64,000 bases of DNA from Terfezia claveryi (taxonomy: Eukaryota > Ascomycota > Pezizomycetes > Pezizales > Pezizaceae), in the NCBI GenBank assembly GCA_015179025.1, contig WHUX01000065.1:124001-188000 (forward strand). The letters run 5' to 3'. Below, piece after piece: positions 1 through 10,036 of this stretch (within the stretch, counting starts at the first letter, position 1; every line of letters starts with the position of its first letter). Under the pieces are notes generated by a model that saw only the letters and a program-made list of their open reading frames with translations, made no database searches and was not told the DNA's origin. Made by a program: the position numbers and the translations under genes.

Positions 1-369
1 GTTATCCTGGCAGATAGGGCTATTTTTAAGTAAATGGCTGCCTTTGGTCTAGATCAAAAGCAGCGAAACCAGGGAACAGCAATGTACTTACGTTACATGG
101 GTTTAGTCTTATACTTACTAATCTCATGCCAAGTCTTATCTGTACATACCCGACACATATTTCATCACACAAGTCTTGCGATAACTATCACCACAAACAA
201 TACTCTCTACGACGCTCTACAACACTCTACAAAGCTCTACCATACCCATACACAACCCCACACTGTGTGTTATTCTCCCCGATTTCTTTGCGTAGTCTGA
301 CTCCTTGGTTGCCATCTCCATCCAGCCGTGACTCCGCCGCGCCCACGCTCGCGCAAATCTCCCGCCCTC
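1..369. other. 5' flank of the kinase gene
   Basis: No convincing gene. Short frames here overlap each other on both strands and show no domain. The last 100 bases are C/T-rich and lead into the kinase ATG at 370. I see no clear TATA box at a useful distance. Confidence 0.4.
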
Positions 370-2655
370 ATGGCAAGCAGCCCGCTCTCCGTATCTGGGC
401 ATGAATATGTCTCCGATCCCGTGTCTTCGCTCTCCGGAGGTCATGCTTCAGTATCCACTCCACCTGCCACCGTGCGCGATTCCGTGGACTCCGGTATGTG
501 CCTGCTCAGTGTTTCCTTCTATAAACACCCCCACCCCCCCCGCATTTGAAACTAACCCCGTGCCTTCTCAGCCCCTCTCCCGACGCTCCATGCGCTCCAA
601 ACCTCCACCCCTTGCAAGCGCAAAGCGGCCAGCATCCCTCTCTCCCTTGCACTTGACCCCGGCTCCGCAAAGCGCCATCACCGCTCCGCAAAACACGTCA
701 CACCCCTTATTGCCTCAGAACTCGTTCAGGCCACACACTGCTCTGCCACCTTTGCGGAAGACTTTCTCCTCCGCGACTCCTGGGACCTTCATGTCCCTGA
801 GGCAGACATCCTTCTTGCGGCTATTACACGATCCTTGCCTCCTGCCGACAAGGTGCGATACCATCGGAGGACAGGGGAGTACACCTGCAGCCCCCCCGCC
901 TACTCAAACGCCATGTATCTCGAGTGGTTCTGCCGCCTGGCAAATGCAATCTGCAATGCGAATAATCCCACCCTAGCTGCGCTTCACTCAACGTGGAAAT
1001 GCACCAAGGACACCGCTCCCACCGGTGCCCGCAATGGGGAATTACGCCCCGACTTTATTCTTACGGTAGATGGTGATGCCACGAGCAGCAGCTCGGCAAC
1101 TCCAACATGGGACTCTATCCTAGTGGTTGGCGAGCACCAGTCAAAAGGCTCCCAGCCCTTCACCCAACTTGCCCAGTATGCGGAACAGGTCTTCATTGCG
1201 CAACCCTTCCGCACTGCAGTCCTTGGTATTATCACATCAAATACTGGTCCACGACTCAGATTCTGGAGATTCGACCGAGCGGGCGCTATAGGATCAATGG
1301 ACTTAGATTATCAATCTACTAGTCGCCAATTACGCACTATTGTTCGCTGTCTATACGCAATCCCGTTCTTGCCTCCAGAGGCGGTTGGGTTTCACGTCAG
1401 TAGTATTATTACCAACCATTTTCCACCTGAAAACCCCTTTCCACTCAATGATTCCCTCCCGTGGAAGATGCGCATGTCACCATCCACGCCATACGAAGGC
1501 GAAGCGTTAATGAATCGTCTTCTCTTCGTCGCCTCTGGAATTGTTACTCGTGGCACTCGCGTATGGCTCGGTACTATTGGTGGCACTCCTGTCGCAATTA
1601 AATACAGTTGGCGGAGCAGCACACGACCGCCAGAGGCATCTCTTTACCAGCTTGCAGCCTCCCACCAGGTGATCGGGCTCGCTACTCTAGTTGCATACGA
1701 TACCTATGAGGATATCGCTACCAATGTGCGCTTCGACTATTGCCTAGCATCAAAATCACATAATCGCCACCTCACCCGACTTATCCTCACCCCCTCCGGC
1801 AGAGCAATTAGTGACGAAAACCTATCCCCATCACAAGTCGCGAAAGGGTTGTTTGCGGGGTTAGTGGGTCATGCATCGTTGTACTTTGATGGAGGGATAC
1901 TGCATAGAGATTTGTCACCGCAGAATATTATATATACAAGCAAACCTCAAGTTGCAGTCCACCAATGGATTTTAGGAGGGACCAGAGATGGAGGGACGAT
2001 GATGCATTTGTATGGGGCGCTAATTGACCTAGACTATGCCATTGAACTAGGTTCTACTGATGGACGAGCATCAGGTGCCGCAGATCGTACTGGGACGTAT
2101 CCGTTTATTGCAATGGGGGTGTTGGGGAATGGAGAACTACATCAGTACAGACACGATCTTGAGAGTTTTCTCTATGTATTGTTGTGGGTATGTTGTTATC
2201 CCGTGACACCGGACCCCAACCCTAAGCAGAGGGACATAATGGACAATATCTGGCCGTGCTCTCATCCTTTGAGAACGTGGATATTTTCGGATGAAGAGAC
2301 GGTTACAGCACACAAGGAGAAAAATATAGTCATTAACGAGAGGATGTTTGAGGGGTTGTTGGGGCGGTTCAGAGTGGGATTTGAGGGGTTCAAAGCCGTT
2401 GCCAGGCGGTGGAGGAGGACATTATGGGGGATAGAGGGGTCGAGGCTATGTATGATTGTCCCGGAGGGTGAGACAGACGTGGGAGGCGAGGGCACGGGTG
2501 GGATGGAGTTTGCAAGCGGAGGAAAGCGTGATTGGTTGTTGCATGATGAGGTGAGGGTTGGAGTGGTCAACAGGGAGGCATTTGGTGAGGCAAGGGATGC
2601 CTTACGGGAGTTGGTTGAGGCATTAGCGCCGGGAGAGGGTGAATTACAGAACTAA
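370..2655 (+). CDS. FunK1-type fungal protein kinase
   Basis: Predicted serine/threonine kinase of the fungal FunK1 family, 735 residues. Model: exons 370-493 and 572-2655. The 78-nt intron starts GTATGT, has an ACTAAC branch site at 551 and ends TCTCAG; it restores one open frame from the ATG at 370. Residues about 145-300 hold the FunK1 N-terminal region (GEHQSKG; QLAQYAEQVF; LRFWRFDRAG). The kinase core follows: VAIK lysine near residue 384, catalytic loop HRDLSPQNI near 485, and LIDLDYA replacing DFG near 527. GTYPFIAMGVL and HDLESFLYVLLW are family hallmarks. The last 80 residues are poorly conserved in appearance. FunK1 kinases are often multicopy in filamentous fungi; substrates are unknown. 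An upstream start is possible because the frame is open back to 328, but 370 is the first ATG. Confidence 0.88.
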
Positions 2656-2664
2656 TGGTATGGC

Positions 2665-2675
2665 CATAGTCTGAT
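2665..2675 (+). repeat. micro-insertion, 11 bp, perfect 9-bp DR
   Basis: The 11-bp insert CATAGTCTGAT lies between two perfect copies of TGGTATGGC (2656-2664 and 2676-2684), ten bases after the kinase stop codon. It belongs to the TAGTCTGG micro-insertion family described in the findings. Confidence 0.7.
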
Positions 2676-2684
2676 TGGTATGGC

Positions 2685-3129
2685 ATAGACCGTTATACTT
2701 CTACCTATTTTTGCGCTCGGATACCTAGTGCACTTTTTCAAATAAACTGGGGACTGTTGTATAGAAGCTAATGTATCCCACTCCGCGCTAAGAAGTGTCC
2801 AACATGCATTGCAGCAGCAACTAAGCCAGAGGCAGTAACAACATTAATAAGCTGGTGGGCACTCCTCTCGTATGGTTATGATACCGTATCATTTACGCGT
2901 TAATGCTACCCCATCCCCATAACACAACATCCTCGATAGTACTACATCCTCTATTGCACATACCATCCTATAGATCTATAACTTAACTCATACACAAAAT
3001 CCACTGTACACCCAGTCTCGCTACATGTACACCTAGTCTCGCTACATGTACACCTATACATCGTACCTATTTTAAGTTTATCTTATCACCATCTTTCTTG
3101 CCGTATTGGCTACTCACGTGGTAAGTCAT
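2685..3129. other. intergenic, short tandem repeat at 3007-3057
   Basis: No gene seen. Positions 3007-3057 carry a 21-bp unit (TACACCYAGTCTCGCTACATG) repeated about 2.4 times, just upstream of the small frame at 3130. Confidence 0.5.
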
Positions 3130-3492
3130 ATGACTACCACCACGACCAACAGTACTACTACTACTGCTATCGATCTGATACAGAGATCGGTAGATCGCCA
3201 ACTTCTGGCGGACCAACGAGCTCGCCAGGTTCTGACGGAAGACATATATCCAAGTCACGAAGTTCTAGTGCTGAGAAACAAACGGGTCTCGCGATACTGC
3301 GATGACCAATTGGAAGGTATACCAGACAGAGGAGCAAAGATACAGAGGACACTGTATCATCAGGTTGCGAAAAACTTTCTTGTTTGTCACTACCTAGAAG
3401 ACAAACCCAAGAAAGTTAGGTGGGCTGATGGGTATGACAACTGTGAGCTGTGGTCATTGACGGAGGCTGATACGGGGGCTTACGATTATTGA
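3130..3492 (+). CDS. small hypothetical protein
   Basis: A 120-residue frame starting at the first ATG (3130). I do not recognise it. It begins with a threonine-rich stretch, then a charged, possibly helical section (residues about 17-45) and ends with an acidic/aromatic tail. There is no signal peptide, membrane span or cysteine pattern. It sits 40 bases upstream of a copia solo LTR and could be a fragment of a larger gene whose 3' part was separated by the insertion. The open frame may also be chance. Confidence 0.3.
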   Translation: MTTTTTNSTTTTAIDLIQRSVDRQLLADQRARQVLTEDIYPSHEVLVLRNKRVSRYCDDQLEGIPDRGAKIQRTLYHQVAKNFLVCHYLEDKPKKVRWADGYDNCELWSLTEADTGAYDY

Positions 3493-3536
3493 ATAATCAT
3501 CTTCCCACCCCCCTCCGTATCAACAACCACAACAGC

Positions 3537-3895
3537 TGTTAGAATAAATGCCCATTCACCCCATCTCCGTTAGTTGTTGTAAGTTTACTATACGTCAGTT
3601 GTTGTTGTTGTTTGCAATATGCTCGCTTCTACCCCTGTACGTCCCCACTTAGTACACATCTCACGAGATATCCACACGCCATGTGATTCGCACATTGTTC
3701 TCTTAGTCTCAGGTATCAAGCTCGGCCTTCACCTACAATCATGTATTTAAAACCCTGGCTTTCCTAGCTAGATCAATACAATCAAATAAGTTCGGAATAT
3801 CCTCGCTCTACTGCCTCATTGCCACGATCCGATTCTGCTTCACTTAGTCCCGCCTATCTATCTCCACGTTCTATCTAACCTGAGCACCTCGCACA
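3537..3895 (+). mobile_element. solo LTR of a Ty1/copia element
   Basis: A 359-bp sequence starting TGTTAGAATAA and ending CTCGCACA, bordered by a perfect 5-bp target duplication ACAGC (3532-3536 and 3896-3900). It is clearly related along its length to the LTR at 9734-10036, for example CCCATTCACCCC near the start, CGGAATATCCTCGCTCTACTG in the middle and GCACCTCGCACA at the end. No internal retroelement sequence adjoins it, so it is a recombined solo LTR. Downstream lies only a 27-codon frame (3936-4019). Confidence 0.88.
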
Positions 3896-4044
3896 ACAGC
3901 ATTGCCAAACACTTCATTTTATTTTTCTCAGACGAAATGGATTCCTTTGCCAAACTGACGAATCTCATTCCCTTCGCCCGCAGACATGTTTATCAATCAC
4001 CAAGGTCTGTAGGACGTTAACGCTTGGAGCTCTACGAAGGTAGA

Positions 4045-4700
4045 AGGGGCGAATATTGGATATACCGCACACTGAATATCAAGCCAGGGAAGTGGCGAAT
4101 ATTGTATATATCGCAGGCTTACTCTCCAGCTGGGGAAGGGGTGAATATTAGATATATTGCAGGTTGTATAACAAGCTGTGGAAGATGCGAATATTGGGTA
4201 TATCGGAGTTAGCGAGTCAGAGTAAACACGAGTATGGTAGATATGGAAGAATAACGTGGCCATATGGCTAGGTGGTTGCATGTCAAGCTAGGAACGGGGC
4301 GAATAGTGGGTATATTGCAGACTGTATATCAAGCCGGGGAATACGGAATATCAGATATATCGCAGGCTGAATATAAAGTTGAGGAAGGGGCATATCGCCA
4401 GCTTACTATCCAGATGGAAAAGAAGCGAATGTTGGATATATCGCTAGTTGAACATAAGAGGTGAATATTAAATACATCACAGGCTGTATATCGAGCTGAG
4501 GAAGGGGCGAATATTATGTATATCGAAGTTGGCGAGTTCAGGGTAAACATGAGTGTGGTAGATATGAAAAAATAACGTGGCCATATAGTTAGGTGATTTG
4601 CACGTCAAGCTGGAGATGGGGCGAATATTGTGTATATTTTAGGCTGTATATCAAGTCAGGGAATGTGGGAAGATGTGATATATCGTAGGCTGATCGAGGA
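4045..4700. repeat. minisatellite with higher-order repeat
   Basis: Degenerate tandem array of a roughly 46-bp unit built on GGGGCGAATATTGG-ATATATCGCAGGCTGTATATCAAGCTGGGGAA-like sequence. A longer, different spacer (GGCGAGTTCAGGGTAAACA... to ...AACGTGGCCATAT) occurs twice, at about 4187 and 4508, so the array has a higher-order period of about 320 bp. Unit length is not a multiple of three and stops occur in every frame, so it is not coding. Confidence 0.8.
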
Positions 4701-4840
4701 GGGAATGGCTGTACAATATATAGTTTTTGATCCTGAGGGCCTGGCTGTAAATCTCTTGATCTGTCATACATCTCGAGATAAAGCAAGCCCTTCCTTCAAA
4801 GTTGGTGTAGGGGCTGTAGACTAGGCTGGTGGCTGCAGAG

Positions 4841-4890
4841 TAGTCTCGATCAGACCCTCTACGATAACTCCGAGGGTCTGATCGAGACTA
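4841..4890. mobile_element. 50-bp foldback element with 9-bp TSD
   Basis: A perfect 19-bp inverted repeat (TAGTCTCGATCAGACCCTC and its complement) with a 12-base loop, bordered by a perfect 9-bp direct repeat GCTGCAGAG (4832-4840 and 4891-4899). The terminal TAGTCT is shared with the micro-insertions nearby. It has no room for a gene and must be non-autonomous. Confidence 0.85.
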
Positions 4891-4980
4891 GCTGCAGAGT
4901 ACAGGTGCGGTGTGCCAAAAGAGGACTAGCACAATTCCCAAAATGGTAGTCTACGAGACCCGAAGTGGTAGGGGCCAAAT

Positions 4981-4990
4981 AACCAGACTA
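4981..4990 (-). repeat. micro-insertion, 10 bp, perfect 9-bp DR
   Basis: AACCAGACTA lies between perfect copies of GGGCCAAAT (4972-4980 and 4991-4999). The paralogous repeat at about 5600 reads GGGCCAAATAAGGACTA with a single copy and no insert. Confidence 0.8.
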
Positions 4991-5006
4991 GGGCCAAATC
5001 GGGGCT

Positions 5007-5017
5007 TAACTAGACTA
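5007..5017 (-). repeat. micro-insertion, 11 bp, 8/9 DR
   Basis: TAACTAGACTA lies between ATCGGGGCT (4998-5006) and ATCGGGACT (5018-5026). It starts only seven bases after the right duplication of the insertion at 4981. Confidence 0.6.
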
Positions 5018-5165
5018 ATCGGGACTGTCTAGTGTGACTTCCCAAAAAGGAAATCTAGGGGCAAAATAATTGCAGATTGCCTGTTTGGTGCTGCGGACCT
5101 CTCCGAGGGTCTACCGTAGTCTCGATCAGACCATCGAGCTAGCTGCGGAGGGAGACTTTATCGCT

Positions 5166-5178
5166 CGATCGAGACTAC
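5166..5178 (-). repeat. micro-insertion, 13 bp, 8/9 DR
   Basis: CGATCGAGACTAC lies between TTTATCGCT (5157-5165) and TTGATCGCT (5179-5187). It carries the TAGTCTCGATC-type end of the foldback element at 4841. Confidence 0.55.
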
Positions 5179-5196
5179 TTGATCGCTACGTACAGT

Positions 5197-5207
5197 TGAT
5201 CGAGACT
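5197..5207 (-). repeat. micro-insertion, 11 bp, 8-bp DR
   Basis: TGATCGAGACT lies between perfect copies of CGTACAGT (5189-5196 and 5208-5215). Same TAGTCTCGATC-type end as the neighbouring site. Confidence 0.55.
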
Positions 5208-5253
5208 CGTACAGTCAACCCTTGTTAAACCGGACTGCATAATCCCGTCCGGT

Positions 5254-5261
5254 TGAGACTA
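5254..5261 (-). repeat. micro-insertion, 8 bp, 8/9 DR
   Basis: TGAGACTA lies between CCGTCCGGT (5245-5253) and GCGTCCGGT (5262-5270). It is the shortest member seen. Confidence 0.5.
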
Positions 5262-5503
5262 GCGTCCGGTATAACAAAAATTTGCGGGCGGGCAACAACA
5301 GCACCTCATCACACCGCAACACGAGGGGATTAAAGGAAAGGCATATGGCATAATTTTATACTTAAAAAGTAAGATCTATAATGTTTTGACAGTGTAAGGA
5401 GGTCGCTAATAATATTATAGGATGGGATTTGTCTGCAGCACTGCGTGTCAAAGGGCTCGCCTCAGCTTCCTGTTGGCGTCGCGTGACTGCCGATCTAAAA
5501 ATG

Positions 5504-5512
5504 ATAATCAGA
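5504..5512 (-). repeat. micro-insertion, 9-12 bp, perfect 9-bp DR
   Basis: ATAATCAGA followed by CTA, between perfect copies of CTAAAAATG (5495-5503 and 5513-5521). The terminal CTA can be counted either as insert or as duplication. Confidence 0.6.
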
Positions 5513-5700
5513 CTAAAAATGGTGTAGTAGGGAGACTACCAAGATAGGATTAGCTTAATTCCAAAAAGGGTAGGCTGGCAGATACCGAAAAAGGTATGGG
5601 CCAAATAAGGACTACCCATGTGATTTCTCAAAAAGGCAACCATCCAATACTACTAAAACAAGAAGAAATTTTAAATACCTATTGGGTGCTGCGATGGGAG

Positions 5701-6677
5701 GCTTTCCTATATAGTCACCCCCTACAGTACTAGCCTGGCGATCTGAGCCATTTTCTTTGTAGATATCAAATACGAGAGTTAATATATTATAGTTTGACTA
5801 AAAAATAATTGACTTTTTTACCGTTATTTACTATAGATGAAATCTTTCCTCTCTTGTTCTAAATACTAATTGTGTTTGGGGGTCATCACTATTCTCTATA
5901 TAATACACATCACTCTAGATGACGTTATTCATCTGATCATTCAGTAGTCTAACTTTGGGCAGGTGTAGTTTCTTTCCGTTTCTCTTGGGTTGAGTGATGT
6001 CTTCCCTTACCACACTCCCACTATCACTGCCAGAGCTCCACTCAGTCAAGTCTCCTTAGAGCGTAGCTCAGTTAAGGAGATGTAGAAACTGTATTTCAGA
6101 AAAGTAATAATAAGGGACCCCGTTCCCAGGAACGAGGTGTTGCTACCAATTTGTAAGATGGAGACTTGTATGCAGGATGTATTCCAAGTCTATCTACAAG
6201 GCGAGCTAAATAGATAGCTCTTTCAAGGGAGCTAGCCTCCCTATGTAGTCTAAACGGGCTAGTGTCTCACACGACCTAAGGAGCTAGAGAGGGAGAATAA
6301 AAAGGGAATGCTACGTCTCGTATAAGTACTCATATACATATCTACGTGCTCCCTTATACATTCGCACTAGCTTATAGTTATTCACATACCCATACACGCA
6401 TATCAGGTGAAGTGTACCTTTACTGGCCATTCATCTATCTATTCGCTGTCAGTGTTGCTATGCATGACCTCTTCATTTCAAGAGTACCCATCTATGACCT
6501 ATGCCGTTGTCTAGGCGCTGTCTCTACTATTCTTCAATTACATCACCTGCAAACCTTCACAACTGCTCCATCCCCCCCCCCTGCTCCATCTCCCTGCTCC
6601 ACCCCTCCCCTGCTCTCTTCGTGTTCACTAACTAACCGTGCTCTGCATCACTCCCAGCTGTTGGAGTTGCAAGGAAT
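5701..6677. other. intergenic and 5' leader of the NTPase gene
   Basis: AT-rich relic DNA to about 6330, then a pyrimidine-rich leader. The 131-codon frame at 6346-6741 overlaps the next gene's start in another frame, is low in complexity and looks like untranslated leader. No RNA gene or intact repeat seen. Confidence 0.4.
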
Positions 6678-9555
6678 ATGTCCCACCAGGAAGCTACAGG
6701 TACTGAGGCTGTCGCTGGTCTTGACCACCAACTGTTCGTAACACGTTTGGGCACCCCTGGCACTGAGACTCTTCTCTCGTTCCCCTATCCATTCATCATT
6801 CCTAAGCGGTTCAGAGTAAATGAACACGCACAGTTCATGTTTTCGGGTCGAACTATATTCAGACAGCTCTATGACTTTGCAATGTCTATGAACTCGTTCA
6901 GTAAGAAGCGCTTACATGTGCATGGTCCGTTGGGGGTTGGGAAATCACACTTGCTTGCAGCAGTGGCAGTTGCGATGCAGCGAGCCAGTAGAAATATTAT
7001 CTATCTACCAGACTGTATTGAATTACTTTTGGCACCAACTCCAGCAACTTACGTTATTCAGGCCATCCATCATGCGTTTGCAAAACATCCTATGCTAGGC
7101 GACAAGTCTAAGTCTCTGGCAGATTCACAAAGACACAGTCGGGACCCCGAGATTTTGGAGCGAGGGATTTCTGACTTCTGTCAGTTCGCACGAGATAACA
7201 ATGAACCAATTCTTCTCATCGTGGATCAAACAAATGCCCTGGATGCAGCAGTTCTAGATAGAGCTCCAGAAAAGAAGAAAGAACAAGCCCACAGCCTCTT
7301 AGATGGAATAACATTTTATCACATGAAGATTGCCATTTCGACTACCAATTACAAAGCAGCAGACTGCGTGCAGTCAGTGAAGAGAGAATCTCTATTTATA
7401 TGGGTTTGAATCAAGTACAGTGGAGTCTCGATATAAGCAACCCTTGATATAAGAAACCTCTCGATATAAGAAACTCTGCTCCGGTCCCGCCCAAATTTGT
7501 ATGGGAAAATAAACCCTTGTTACTAGCAGGTTTCTTAAGTATTCGCTTAGTAATACATACAAAAGTGCAGGTTTCTTATATCGCGAGATCAGCCGCAACG
7601 GTTACCCCGCATCAAGAACAGCATAGGAATTGTTTCTTAATAGGTTTACATCGTAACCAGTTCTCCGAGGGTTATTCTTCTTGCTTGTGTTCGCTATTCT
7701 GAGATAAATTATTGGCTTCTCTCTTGTCGCGGGTATTATCATGCCACCAAAGGTGTCAGTTCGTGTGGTTGACGCATGGAAGCATGGTGTGAAGCCATCA
7801 ACTCTCGCTCATTGTTTTCAACATAGTCAAGGTCAAAGTTCACGGCCTGTCCCCGATGCCTATCGACAACGACCTGAATGAGGTTGAGGAAGAGATATAG
7901 GACTGCATTCGTGTTGCACATCCCCGGTTTGATCGAGCAAACCTTCCGGAATTCATTAATCCTGATGAAGAAATTGTTACAAATTCAATAGCGGATGAGG
8001 AGCAACGTATTCTGGATACATATGAGCCCGCTCCACTTCAAGAATCCGATTCCGACTCTGATGATATCCCCAGCATCTCCTATAAGGTAGCACTAGAAGC
8101 CTTTGAAACTTTACGTCTCTTCCGTCTTCAACATCCGCATCTTAGTTTACAGAAAAGAGAGCAGTTAGAGGGCCTTTTGTATCGAGAGTCTACAAGGCAT
8201 GGCTCAAAGGACGCAGCATCAGACAAGTATCACGGGGTTTTTTATGCCGCACTCGGACATTTCCTAGTTTTTTGTATATATCTTGATATAAGAAACCTCG
8301 CGTTATAAGAAACCAGTGGCCGATCCCGAGGGGGTTGCTTATATCGAGACTCCACTGTAATCAGTCCCTCTCCCATCTTTTGCACACGACTAAATTTGAG
8401 GTTTACAGGAAGAAATGGCTAGTTTCTGGAGAAGTGCACCCGGGATACTGTCAAATCTCAATCATCAGCAACAGGTCAGATTAGCGGAGCTCACTGGCAG
8501 ATTACCCATTTTGTTACGTGTCCTTACGGAAGTCTATCACGATATGAGGAAAAATGAACCGAGTGAGGCCTCTGAAGTTGGGCGAGAGGCTATGGTGGAG
8601 AACTTAGTCGGTGTTGTCATGGAAAGTGAAGTGGTTACCCTAATGAAAGAGCAAATTTCGGCATATGCCTATGAACAGATATCCACGCTCCGACAAAAAG
8701 ATATCAATGCCTTAAAGCAGTATGTATTCCACATACCCCTAAAAAGTGATCTAATACTCACTGACAATTGTCAGGTTTGAAGATGGTTGGTCGAATTGCA
8801 TATTCGAATACCCTATGGAAACCAACATGGCTAGATACCTTGATGGGCGGTATTTTTACATCGACGAATCAGGGTATGGGCGCTCAACATGCGGAATTGC
8901 ACGCGCCAATGCCTCGAGATGTATACAGCAGCTTCAGGCAATATCGCAATATGTAAGCCCAGAATGGCTCATCAGGTTGAGCCTTGCAAAGTCAAATCCA
9001 TCTGTCCGCGGCTTCATTCTCGAAAAGATTGTCATAGCACATCTTCTCACTAGAGACTGTAGTGCCGCCGGGCCTGCGTTCAATCACCCGCTACGGCTAG
9101 TTGATTTTTCTGGCCATTATCCCACTCCGAGAGCAAGCACCGTACACGATCAACAATGGCCTGCCATATATGTACCGCTTACATTCAACTACGGGTCAAT
9201 TGACTGTGCTCTTGTGAACATCAAGAAGAATTTGAATGGCAATATCACAGGCACAGTTATCGGCATACAAATAACATGTGCAAAGAAGAATGAAAATTCC
9301 CGGAAAACGTTCATGGAAAGGTCCGACAAATGGCGATTCACCCTTCTCTGCGATAATATTAAATTTAAATTCCTCTGGATTGTGAAGGGTCTACCAAAGG
9401 GGAAACGGGCAATGAAATGGGTGGTAATGGAACAGACACCACGGCATGAGGAGATGTGGCTGCGTGTGTCCGACCTTGCGCCCGAAATTGGGAAGACACT
9501 TGACGAAGCTTGCAGTGCAGATGCTCAGGCAGTGCTGAATGACGATAATATGTGA
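6678..9555 (+). pseudogene. Crinkler-like P-loop NTPase plus nuclease-like gene, degenerate
   Basis: Two-domain protein of the Crinkler/RHS-like class, in which a P-loop NTPase is followed by a restriction-endonuclease-fold domain. Part 1 (6678-7414) has Walker A HGPLGVGKSH, a Walker B-like LLIVDQTNALD and a sensor-like ISTTN. Part 2 (8409-8723) has the helical TGRLPILLR region. Part 3 (8776-9555) has a nuclease-like pattern: ILEKIV glutamate, SIDCALV aspartate and GIQITCAKK. An intron (7415-8408) contains a pogo-type transposon; a second candidate intron is 8724-8774. Two breaks are visible: before the first intron the best-matching frame (ending at 7414) is not the frame of the NTPase, suggesting a shift near 7377-7390, and across the second intron the frame changes by one. 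A donor at 7377 (GTGAAG) would keep the first join in frame, so not every break is certain. In fungi and oomycetes such proteins act as effectors or in genome conflict; the role here is inference. No N-terminal secretion signal seen. Confidence 0.65.
7418..8357 (+). mobile_element. deleted pogo/Fot1-type transposon, 940 bp
   Basis: Perfect 26-bp terminal inverted repeats (7418-7443 and 8332-8357, beginning CAGTGGAGTCTCGATATAAG) flanked by TA duplications (7416-7417 and 8358-8359), as in the Tc1/mariner pogo branch. Subterminal GATATAAGAAAC motifs repeat at both ends and may be transposase sites. The interior keeps the start of a transposase-like frame at 7741 (MPPKVSVRVV) and a C-terminal acidic piece at about 7900-8240, with the catalytic centre deleted. 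It is therefore non-autonomous. It inserted in the GTA of an intron donor of the surrounding gene. Confidence 0.9.
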
Positions 9556-9733
9556 TTGTTGCCTTGCCTTCACGATTGTTGGCTGCAACTCACTCGTCTT
9601 CTTCACCATTACAACTCTCCCGTTTCTCCATGTTACAGTTCTCTCACCAAATCCTGGATTCATGTGCTTCTATTCCCATTTGGGAACGAAATACCATGCG
9701 GCTTTACTCTCTTGCCTCTTTGGGTCACGTTTG

Positions 9734-10036
9734 TGTGCGAGGTGCCCAGGTTAGATAGAACAAGGTGGAGAGTGAGCGAAACTATGTGAAGCAGTGTTAC
9801 CGTGGCAGTAAGCAGTAGAGCGAGGATATTCCGAGTGTGAGTTGATTGTATTGATATCTCTATAGATATAGGGAAAGCGAGGGCTTAAAATACATGAGTG
9901 TAGGCAGAGAACGAGCTTGACACCTGAAGACATAAGTGTGAACATACAGGGGTAATTGCGAGCAAACTGCAAAGACAATATACATGCTAGTATATACAAA
10001 ACAGCGAACGTGGGGTGAATGGACATTATTCTAACA
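9734..10036 (-). mobile_element. 3' LTR of the Ty1/copia remnant
   Basis: On the minus strand it starts TGTTAGAATAATG at 10036 and ends CTCGCACA at 9734, 303 bp. It is related to the solo LTR at 3537-3895. A short purine tract (AAGAGAGAG) precedes it, as expected for the polypurine primer. No matching 5' LTR is found upstream within the window. Confidence 0.8.

Larger units (their letters stand above)
4915..5700. repeat. pair of diverged copies of one repeat
   Basis: 4915-5100 and about 5540-5690 are divergent copies of the same sequence: both run through AATTCC-AAAA, GGGCCAAATA, TGTGAYTTCYCAAAAAGG and TTGGTGCTGCG-like blocks in the same order. The first copy carries extra micro-insertions that the second lacks. 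I see no coding potential in either. Confidence 0.6.

Noticed and set aside
6346..6741. 131-codon plus-strand frame before the NTPase gene
   Set aside because: Low complexity, overlaps the NTPase start in another frame and has no domain; best read as leader.
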